Assembly (NCBI GenBank): GCA_036259835.1
Contig: DATABA010000118.1
Span: forward strand, 1-13,769
DNA: 13,769 nucleotides
Reading direction: 5' to 3'
DNA from: JALYGK01 sp036259835
GTDB taxonomy: Bacteria > Actinomycetota > UBA4738
The first letter of the stretch is position 1. Each line of letters starts with the position of its first letter. This document shows, one piece after another, positions 7,393-12,947 of this stretch. The notes under the pieces were generated by a model. It saw nothing but the letters and a program-made list of their open reading frames with translations, made no database searches and was not told the origin of the DNA. The position numbers and the translations under genes were made by a program.

Positions 7393-7797
7393 ATGGCGGC
7401 GCCACACCACAACGAGATTCTCCTGCGCATGGCCTATGACGCTCAGGCCAGCGGTGACATCGATGCCTACATCGACCTTCTGTCGGAGGACATTGTCTTT
7501 CACGTTCCGGGCCGGTCGCGAATCGCCGGCGAATTCCGTGGGAAGGACGAAGTCCGCCGGCACTTCCGCGAAATCAAGGCGCTGTCCGATGGAACGTTTC
7601 GCACCGAGATTCACGACGTACTTGCCGGAGAGGAGCATGTCGTCGGACTGGTGAGAGGTCAGGCAGAACGTGACGGTGGGACCGTGGATCTGCCGCGCGT
7701 CCACGTGTGGCACGTGCGGAATGGCAAGCTAGCGGAACTCTGGGTCCACCCCGCAGACCAGTACGCCTTCGACGCGTACTGGGGAGAAGGAACCTGA
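7393..7797 (+). CDS. SnoaL/NTF2-like domain protein
   Basis: Cytoplasmic protein of 134 residues with the cone-shaped NTF2/SnoaL fold, a scaffold used for isomerases, hydrolases and ligand-binding proteins. The typical order is present: an N-terminal helix (8-30) with AQASGDIDAYIDLLSEDIVF, a GEFRGKDEVRRHF segment (46-58) and a C-terminal sheet with HVWHVRNGKLAELWVHPADQ (104-123). Candidate polar pocket residues are D33, H37, H104, H107 and D122. I cannot assign a substrate. The ATG lies 5 bp after the preceding stop, with GGAGGAGA shortly upstream. It is the last gene of the tRNA-linked group and meets the opposite-strand gene at a shared hairpin. No signal peptide is seen. Confidence 0.85.
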   Translation: MAAPHHNEILLRMAYDAQASGDIDAYIDLLSEDIVFHVPGRSRIAGEFRGKDEVRRHFREIKALSDGTFRTEIHDVLAGEEHVVGLVRGQAERDGGTVDLPRVHVWHVRNGKLAELWVHPADQYAFDAYWGEGT

Positions 7798-7810
7798 CCC
7801 TACGGGTCAG
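7794..7810. terminator. Palindrome spanning both convergent stop codons
   Basis: CTGACCC-TAC-GGGTCAG is a perfect 7-bp stem with a 3-nt loop. Its left arm contains the TGA of the NTF2-like gene (7795-7797) and its right arm the TGA of the minus-strand 88-residue gene (7807-7809). It can form on either transcript and may act as a bidirectional terminator. No T tract follows on either side, so termination is inferred from placement only. Confidence 0.55.
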
Positions 7811-8073
7811 TAAGCGGTCTCGCCCCGAGGCCGGGACGGATCAGGCTCTTCGGTTGAGGGGTCCACCCCTCGAGCCTCTCGCACTTCCGGCTCGCTGTAG
7901 GGCTTCTCTTCGCGCGCCGCTGTCGGTACGTCCGGATGGCCCCGAGACTCGGCGTTTCCGTAGGGCTTTCCTTCCCGCTCTGCGAGGAGACGACCGAGTT
8001 CGTTGGCTTCCTCGTGCGTGAGTCCGACGTCGAACCTCTTCTTCTCGAGTTCCTCGAGCCGTTGTGTGTTCAC
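7807..8073 (-). CDS. Small hydrophilic protein with 21-residue internal repeat
   Basis: Unrecognised 88-residue, highly charged, probably cytoplasmic protein. The N-terminal half looks like an ordered helix pair (about 4-34, containing FDVGLTHEEANELGRLLAER). The C-terminal half is Glu/Pro/Arg-rich and probably disordered. It contains two copies of a motif with period 21: REGKPYGNAESR (from 33) and REEKPYSEPEVR (from 54). The start is GTG at 8073 with AGGGG 6 bases upstream, within the 13-bp gap after the M23 peptidase stop, so it is probably translated as the second gene of that operon. The gene could alternatively be a conserved small regulatory or structural protein of the lineage; no domain name comes to mind. 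Confidence 0.72.
   Translation of the reverse strand: MNTQRLEELEKKRFDVGLTHEEANELGRLLAEREGKPYGNAESRGHPDVPTAAREEKPYSEPEVREARGVDPSTEEPDPSRPRGETAY
7897..7968. repeat. Two-copy repeat inside the 88-residue protein gene
   Basis: GTAGGGCTT occurs at 7897-7905 and again at 7960-7968, 63 bp apart (21 codons), encoding the repeated KPY. Flanking codons are also similar at the protein level (REGKPY and REEKPY), consistent with an old internal duplication. Confidence 0.55.
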
Positions 8074-8086
8074 GTATTGCCCCTGT

Positions 8087-8779
8087 TCAGCGACAGACCT
8101 CTTGGAGGAAAGGGTACGGATTGACGGCCCGTCCGTTTCGAGGGTGCCACTCGAAATGGTTGTGCGGCGACGTTCCCAGGGCGTTGCCCGTGTTGCCGAC
8201 GTAGCCGATCACGTCTCCCGCCCGTACTCTGCCGATTTTTCCGAAGGCGACCAGATGAGCGTTGTAGACGTATCCCTGTCTTCCGAAGACTTTAACCGCG
8301 AGCCCGCCGATTCGGTTCGTCGCCACGACGGCCCTTCCCTCGAACGGAGCGACGATTGGACTCCCCAAGTCGGCGAATATGTCGTTTCCCTGGTGTGGGT
8401 GATAGCCGCCGGTAAACCTGGGGGCCCCAAAATCATTCGAGTAAAACCCGTTTGCCTGGACTGGACAGATATAGAAAGGGCCGTCGCCCCGGATGATCCT
8501 CCTGACCCGTCGCTCAACGATGACCCTACGGAACCGCTTCGGCGGGGGGGTGACGATGTCTCGTCTGTCCCGCACGAGGAGCTCTCCCAGACGTCTGGAC
8601 GCCGCCTCGTCGAACGTCGGCTGATGGGCGCCTTCCCACTGACCGCAGGCGACCGCAAGAGCAGCCAGCAAGACTGCGGCCGCGGTCCGCAATTGCGAGC
8701 GGAAGGGAGGCGTGCGGGGTTTCTCGCCACCGATCGCGTCGCGCGCTGGTTTCTGTAGCCCCGTGGGGCTGGCCCGCAT
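8087..8779 (-). CDS. M23 (LytM-type) metallopeptidase, possible lipoprotein
   Basis: Predicted extracellular zinc endopeptidase cutting peptidoglycan peptide bridges, or a LytM regulator. The M23 zinc set is complete: HQGND (H and D four apart), a following AHL, and the HNH motif in SPHNHFEWHP. Residue numbers from the ATG at 8779 are H129, D133, H175, H206 and H208, so catalytic activity is plausible. A hydrophobic segment AAAVLLAALAVACG near residues 33-46 looks like a signal peptide; its Cys could be lipidated, although the lipobox (AVAC) is imperfect. The start is uncertain: ATG 8779 leaves about 29 polar residues before the signal, GGAGG lies 14 bases upstream, an in-frame TTG at 8800 would extend it, and a TTG nearer the hydrophobic core would give a compact signal but has no visible ribosome site. 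It is followed 13 bp later by the 88-residue gene. Confidence 0.88.
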   Translation of the reverse strand: MRASPTGLQKPARDAIGGEKPRTPPFRSQLRTAAAVLLAALAVACGQWEGAHQPTFDEAASRRLGELLVRDRRDIVTPPPKRFRRVIVERRVRRIIRGDGPFYICPVQANGFYSNDFGAPRFTGGYHPHQGNDIFADLGSPIVAPFEGRAVVATNRIGGLAVKVFGRQGYVYNAHLVAFGKIGRVRAGDVIGYVGNTGNALGTSPHNHFEWHPRNGRAVNPYPFLQEVCR

Positions 8780-8865
8780 TGCCGGCGCCACCGCCTCCAA
8801 GTAGTCCGCGTCTCGCCCCTGTTTCCGGGCGCGTTTGGGATAAGATTCCCTGGTCAGGGGGGTAA

Positions 8866-8880
8866 TGTAGCGTCCCTACA
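8866..8880. repeat. Short inverted repeat at the M23 promoter
   Basis: TGTAG-CGTCC-CTACA is a perfect 5-bp inverted repeat at the predicted minus-strand start site and partly overlapping its -10 hexamer. It could be an operator half-site pair or chance; a second inverted repeat, GCTTT-TCTC-AAAGC (8896-8909), covers the -35. Confidence 0.35.
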
Positions 8881-8906
8881 GTACCTGCAGAGGGCGCTTT
8901 TCTCAA
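8878..8906 (-). promoter_or_regulatory. Putative promoter of the M23 peptidase operon
   Basis: On the minus strand TTGAGA (8906-8901, five of six to TTGACA) is followed at 17 bp by TACTGT (8883-8878, which keeps the key A and final T of TATAAT). Transcription would start near 8871, giving a leader of about 90 nt before the ATG at 8779. The divergent position and spacing support it; the -10 is only moderate. Confidence 0.45.
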
Positions 8907-8984
8907 AGCACCATCAGACCTCCGAGGGAAGGCTGGAGGACCTCGCGAAGTTCAAAAAACAGGACTGGCGGAAAAGGCTCGGGC

Positions 8985-9000
8985 TAGTTACAATTAACTA
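8985..9000 (+). promoter_or_regulatory. Putative -10 box inside an inverted repeat, upstream of the envelope protein operon
   Basis: TAGTTA-CAAT-TAACTA is a perfect 6-bp inverted repeat in an AT-rich island, and it contains TACAAT (8989-8994), five of six to the -10 consensus. A start near 9001 would give a leader of about 35 nt with purine-rich AGGAGGAAGGG and AGGAAGGA stretches before the ATG at 9036. No good -35 is present. A repressor bound to the repeat would block the promoter; this is inference. Confidence 0.45.
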
Positions 9001-9035
9001 AAGATTTCGGCAGGAGGAAGGGCCTCAGGAAGGAC

Positions 9036-10103
9036 ATGATCCGCCGCTCGATTATTGCCTGCAGCTTGGCCGCCATGGTTCTTGCCCTGGCGGCGCCGGC
9101 GTTCGCCGCCAGGAGCGCTGACCTTAAGCCTGGGCAGGCGTTCGAGTGGCAGGTCCGAGGTTTCAAGACGCCCACGGCAACGCCCACGGCGTGCCCGCCG
9201 TCCATTGACCGCGAGGATGTCCTCTGCGATCACGTCTTCATCCGTGTCGAGCCCGTCGACTATTCGCGAAGCACCGGCTCGCTCAACATCTCCATCGCGT
9301 TCAGCTCGGCCAGCAACTTCAATCTCTATGTCTTCAAGTCGTCGGAGCTCGTACGGAGCTCGGAGGGGTCGAGCGGCGGCACCGAATCGATCACCATCCC
9401 GAACCCCACGGGGGTCTACGAGGTTCGTGTCGTCCCCGTTCAAATTGCCGGTTCGTTGCTCTCGGGGCTCTCGGGTGGAGCGGCTTACGCGGGGCGAGCC
9501 GTCTTCGCCGCTCAGTCGGTGCCGGCCGCGGTCCAACAACAGCCGTCCGGTTCGACGAACGTAGGCTTGCCGTCGAGCACACCTCGGCCATCGGGGTCGA
9601 ATCGCTCGTTCAGCCCCCGCTACAAGATTCCTTCTTCGGGCAACTACTACGCCGGATATCCCGCGTACGGCGGGTCGTTCAATCCAGGCGGGTTGTACCA
9701 GGGTCCGGAGTACAGCGGCGGCGGCACCACTCAGTTCTCCACCGAAGCGGGCGCCGGCACGCCGTACTACCAGAGCGCGTATGGCGGTCCGGTGAACGGA
9801 GGCGTCCCCCAGAAGGTGGCAGAGAGCACCAGGGACGTCGCCGTCGGCTCAGCCGTGGCGCGAGCGCCCAAGGCCCTGTGGCTGCTGCTGCCGCTCGCTC
9901 TGTTGCTGCTTGGCGGCGTGGCGTACTTGGTCGTTGAACCTGAGGGACGCGCCGAGGCCGTGGCGGCGGGCGAATCTGATTCGTACGAGGTTCCATCCCG
10001 GGTTGCCCTCGGCGGGGTCTTTTTGAAGTCGCTGGCGGGCATCGGCAGGGCGCTCCGCCTGGCGCAACGGTGGGTCGCCTCGCTTCGAAGCACCTCCGAG
10101 TAG
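9036..10103 (+). CDS. Secreted beta-domain protein with C-terminal membrane anchor
   Basis: Unrecognised surface protein of 355 residues. It begins with a clear signal peptide (1-24, cleavage likely after APAFA). An all-beta ectodomain follows (about 30-140) with C53 and C64 as a possible disulphide. The stretch SASNFNLYVFKSSELVRSS and the later GVYEVRVVPV resemble pre-peptidase C-terminal (PPC) type jelly rolls. Residues 165-265 form a low-complexity stalk rich in Ser, Gly, Pro and Tyr. One membrane helix (about 279-300) leads to a 55-residue cytoplasmic tail with an amphipathic, basic segment (325-350). This is a type I membrane topology suited to a wall-spanning sensor or adhesin. The ATG is preceded by AGGAAGGA. 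It is followed 102 bp later by another membrane protein gene and then DUF4446-serS. No enzyme motif is seen. Confidence 0.85.
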   Translation: MIRRSIIACSLAAMVLALAAPAFAARSADLKPGQAFEWQVRGFKTPTATPTACPPSIDREDVLCDHVFIRVEPVDYSRSTGSLNISIAFSSASNFNLYVFKSSELVRSSEGSSGGTESITIPNPTGVYEVRVVPVQIAGSLLSGLSGGAAYAGRAVFAAQSVPAAVQQQPSGSTNVGLPSSTPRPSGSNRSFSPRYKIPSSGNYYAGYPAYGGSFNPGGLYQGPEYSGGGTTQFSTEAGAGTPYYQSAYGGPVNGGVPQKVAESTRDVAVGSAVARAPKALWLLLPLALLLLGGVAYLVVEPEGRAEAVAAGESDSYEVPSRVALGGVFLKSLAGIGRALRLAQRWVASLRSTSE

Positions 10104-10205
10104 TCTCTCTGGCGCGAGCCCGCCGCAGTTCGTAAGCTCGTTCTCGGACGACGCGCCCCGTCGGCTTATGAGTCTTTTCCGCCCGCAGACGGGAGGCCTG
10201 TTGCC

Positions 10206-11090
10206 GTGAGAAGACGAAAGGCAAAACAGCTCAAGGCGCTCGGCGAGACGCAACGGGGCGCGCCCTCGGCGACCGGAGGCCCGGCCGGCGCAGCGGCTGT
10301 GGCCGGACCCCGGACCGCTCAGCCGGCTCGCAAGGGGCAAAAGCGTCGGAAGCCGAGAGGGCCGGCGAGGCAGACCCGCTGGATGCGGGTTCTGGGGCTC
10401 CTCATCGCGACGGGTGGCGGTGTGGTGATCGGATTCGGGTGGGCCGGCGCCGCGCAGGTCGACTGCGTCGAGTGTCAGATCCCGTTTCTGCTGTCCGGCG
10501 GTGCGGCCGGAATCGGCCTGATCATTTTCGGTGTCGCTCTCATGTTGCTCGCGCAGATCCGCACGGAGAGCCGGAGGCTGGGTGACCGAATCGAGCACGC
10601 CCTCGGGTTGCGGATGCGCCCGGAGGACCAGCAGCGCGCTCCCACGGCGACGACAGAACCGGCCCGGGAGCAGCCGGCGGCCGCGACACCACCCACCGTC
10701 GAGCCGATGCCCTCTTCACCGATCGCAGAACCACGCGGCGAAGATGCAGCCGCGGCTGCCACCACCACGGAACCTCGTGCGGACGAGCCGGCGTTGGCAT
10801 CCGAAGAGCAACGGCCGAACCCGCTGTCCGCGGTCACGGTCGATTCGCCTGCCGAGGAGTCTGGTGCTCCGAGCTCCGACGCCGCCACCGTTGCCGCGAC
10901 CACCGTGGCGGGAGGGGTGGTGGACGCCGAGGGTGATAGCAGTGACGCCGGCGATACCGCTTCAACCCGAGACGAACAGGGGAGCATGTCCGTCCCGGCG
11001 CCGCAGGCAGAGCGATTGCCGGAGGTCCTTGGGCGGCGGAGCGATCCGGAGCGACGCCGCGGTCTCTTCAGGAGACGAAAGGGCCCGTGA
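10206..11090 (+). CDS. Two-helix membrane protein with long acidic cytoplasmic tail
   Basis: Unrecognised 294-residue protein. A basic, Gly/Ala/Pro-rich N-terminal region (1-59) precedes two membrane helices (about 60-80 and 92-117). The short loop between them contains DCVECQIPFLLSGG, with C87 and C90 as a CxxC pair on the outer side. The remaining residues (118-294) form a disordered-looking tail rich in Ala, Thr, Ser, Pro and Glu, closing with a basic cluster (RRGLFRRRKGP). Charge predicts both ends inside. I recall a QIPYLxSGG-type motif between two helices in other actinobacterial membrane proteins but no named function. The start is GTG at 10206, with GGGAGG 8 bases upstream. The stop overlaps the DUF4446 start by 4 bp, indicating coupled translation. 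Many Thr in the tail make it a possible Ser/Thr kinase substrate, which is speculative. Confidence 0.83.
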   Translation: MRRRKAKQLKALGETQRGAPSATGGPAGAAAVAGPRTAQPARKGQKRRKPRGPARQTRWMRVLGLLIATGGGVVIGFGWAGAAQVDCVECQIPFLLSGGAAGIGLIIFGVALMLLAQIRTESRRLGDRIEHALGLRMRPEDQQRAPTATTEPAREQPAAATPPTVEPMPSSPIAEPRGEDAAAAATTTEPRADEPALASEEQRPNPLSAVTVDSPAEESGAPSSDAATVAATTVAGGVVDAEGDSSDAGDTASTRDEQGSMSVPAPQAERLPEVLGRRSDPERRRGLFRRRKGP

Positions 11091-11578
11091 CGTTTTCCGA
11101 CACTGCGCTCAGCACGCTGGTGTTGGTGAGCCTCGGCCTCTCGTTGACCGCGGTGGCCATGGTCGCGCTCCGAGCCGTCGGCAAACGCTCTCGCCTCTCC
11201 TCGATGTCGCCGGACAAGCGGCTGGAGGCGCAGCTGGATGCGCATGCCAAAGCGATCAATCGCCTCGAGACCGCGGTTCGCCAACTTGCGACCGCCGAAC
11301 GGGAGCTGGAGGACCTCGCCGATACATCCATTCGAAACGTCGGGGTCGTCCGGTTCGATGCGTTCGAGGACATGGGTGGGCGTCTTTCATTCTCGGCGGC
11401 GCTCCTAGACGGGCGGGGAGACGGTGTGGTGATCACCTCGATCAACGGCCGCCAGGAAAGCAGGTCGTACGCCAAACCCGTGGCACGCGGCGAGAGCGTT
11501 CACAATCTGTCGGATGAAGAGCAGCAGGCCATTCGGGAAGCTCTCGGTGCCCGCCGTCAGATTGCCGAAGCGCGCTAG
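11087..11578 (+). CDS. DUF4446 family membrane protein
   Basis: Membrane-anchored protein of 163 residues from an uncharacterised family common in Gram-positives. One N-terminal helix (about 8-30) is followed by a predicted coiled coil (44-80, heptad-like LEAQLDAHAKAINRLETAV). The compact DUF4446 core carries the family pattern VGVVRFDAFEDMGGRLSFS (85-103), LDGRGDGVVITSI (107-119) and YAKPV (128-132), then LSDEEQQAI (141-149). Length and motif order match the family. The GTG start overlaps the upstream stop (GTGA), and serS begins 24 bp after its stop. Function is unknown; the anchored coiled coil plus small beta domain suggests a scaffold or assembly factor facing the cytoplasm. Confidence 0.92.
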   Translation: MTFSDTALSTLVLVSLGLSLTAVAMVALRAVGKRSRLSSMSPDKRLEAQLDAHAKAINRLETAVRQLATAERELEDLADTSIRNVGVVRFDAFEDMGGRLSFSAALLDGRGDGVVITSINGRQESRSYAKPVARGESVHNLSDEEQQAIREALGARRQIAEAR

Positions 11579-11602
11579 AGCCGGCCAGGAGCCGTAAGGC
11601 CC

Positions 11603-12877
11603 GTGCTCGACCTCAAGGCGATTCGAGACAACCCGCAACCGTTCCGGCAGGCCCTGGCTCGACGAGGTGCGGAAAACGAGCTCGCTGCGGTCCTCGCTCT
11701 CGACGAGCAATGGCGCGCTTTGACCGCTCGCGTCGAGTCGCTTCGCGCCGACCAGAACCAGGGGTCCCGCCGAGTCGGCGCGGCATCCTCTCCAGAAGAG
11801 CAGCAGGAAGTGATCGAGCGTCTCCGTCAGGTGTCGGACGAGCTGAAGAACGCCGAGCCGGAGCTCGCTCGGCTGGAGGAAGAGCTGAAGAACCTCGGGG
11901 CGCGCCTCCCCAACCTGCCCGATCCCTCGGCACCGGACGGAGGCTCGGACGACGACAACGTCGAGGTCAAGCGATGGGGCGAGCCGCCAAGGTTTGACTT
12001 CGAACCCAAGGATCACGTGGCGCTGGGAGAAGCCCTCGGCATGATCGACATGGAGCGCGGCGCGCGCACGTCCGGGGCTCGGTTTTCGTACCTGCTCGGG
12101 CCGGCCGCCAGGATTCAGTTCGCGCTGGTTCAGTACGGCCTGGACTTTGCCCTGGAACGCGGGTTCACGCCGGTGATCCCACCCGTCCTCGTCCGTGAGG
12201 AAGCCATGTTTGGTACGGGGTTCCTCCCGACCGACGAGGCGCAGATCTATGTCACCCGGGACGACAACCTGTATTTGGTCGGGACGTCCGAGGTGTCACT
12301 TGCCGCTCTCCACGCCGGCGAGATCCTGGACCCCGAGTCGCTCCCTCGTCGATACGTCGGATATTCGACGTGCTTTCGGCGGGAGGCGGGGAGCTACGGA
12401 AAGGACACCCGCGGGCTGTTCCGCGTGCATCAGTTCGACAAACTCGAGATGTTCGCTTTTGTACGGCCCGGCGACTCCGCTGAGGAGCACGAACGGTTCC
12501 TCGCGTGGGAGGAGGCGTTCTATCAGTCGCTGGAGATCCCGTACCGGGTGGTGAACGTGTGCACGGGCGAGCTCGGGGCTTCGGCCGCGAAGAAGTACGA
12601 CATCGAAGCGTGGTTGCCGGGCCAGGATCGCTATCGCGAGATCACCTCCACGTCGAACACGACCGACTATCAGGCCCGCCGCTTGGAGTGCAGGGTTCGG
12701 CTTCCCGACGGAAACCGCCCACTACACACGCTGAACGGGACGCTTTCGGCGATCGGACGGACGCTCATCGCGCTGATAGAGAACGGACAACGGGCCGACG
12801 GATCGGTCGAGCTGCCCAAAGTGCTTCAGAGGTACTTGCCGGAGCTCGACTGGGTGCTCCGTCCCGCGCAGGCGTGA
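11603..12877 (+). CDS. serS: Seryl-tRNA synthetase
   Basis: Class II aminoacyl-tRNA synthetase that charges tRNA-Ser (and tRNA-Sec where present) with serine using ATP. The 424-residue protein has the standard layout: an N-terminal helical arm (about 1-105, long coiled coil 36-98) that grips the tRNA variable arm, then the catalytic domain. Visible catalytic features are the serine-binding TSE (228-230), motif 2 from CFRREAGSYGKDTRGLFRVHQF (starting near 257), and motif 3 LNGTLSAIGRTLIALIENGQ (377-396) with its conserved Arg. The length is typical of bacterial SerRS. GTG at 11603 was chosen because MLDLKAIRDNP is the canonical N-terminus and AGGAG and AAGG lie upstream. It ends at a strong hairpin. 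Co-transcription with DUF4446 and the envelope genes is likely, given the 24-bp gap. Confidence 0.98.
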   Translation: MLDLKAIRDNPQPFRQALARRGAENELAAVLALDEQWRALTARVESLRADQNQGSRRVGAASSPEEQQEVIERLRQVSDELKNAEPELARLEEELKNLGARLPNLPDPSAPDGGSDDDNVEVKRWGEPPRFDFEPKDHVALGEALGMIDMERGARTSGARFSYLLGPAARIQFALVQYGLDFALERGFTPVIPPVLVREEAMFGTGFLPTDEAQIYVTRDDNLYLVGTSEVSLAALHAGEILDPESLPRRYVGYSTCFRREAGSYGKDTRGLFRVHQFDKLEMFAFVRPGDSAEEHERFLAWEEAFYQSLEIPYRVVNVCTGELGASAAKKYDIEAWLPGQDRYREITSTSNTTDYQARRLECRVRLPDGNRPLHTLNGTLSAIGRTLIALIENGQRADGSVELPKVLQRYLPELDWVLRPAQA

Positions 12878-12882
12878 GATAA

Positions 12883-12922
12883 GGACGAGGGGGACCGCCT
12901 GGTGGCGATGCCCCCTCGGTCC
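12883..12922. terminator. Convergent hairpin between serS and the sialidase-like gene
   Basis: GGACGAGGGGG (12883-12893) pairs with CCCCCTCGGTCC (12911-12922) with one bulged base. A second inner stem CGCC-TGGT-GGCG (12896-12907) extends it. It lies 5 bp after the serS stop and 25 bp before the stop of the opposite gene, so it suits a bidirectional terminator. No T tract is present, as is common in high-GC genomes. Confidence 0.65.
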
Positions 12923-12947
12923 CGCGGGCCGCGGGCAAGCCGTTCGG

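Noticed and set aside
8780..8900. Possible riboswitch (ydaO/c-di-AMP or GEMM type) in the M23 leader
   Set aside because: Such elements often precede wall peptidases in Actinomycetota, but I could not match the conserved cores; a covariance-model search would be needed to reopen this.
10104..10205. Promoter in the 102-bp gap before the acidic-tail protein gene
   Set aside because: TATGAG is present, but no -35 or conserved element supports it; read-through from the upstream gene is equally likely.
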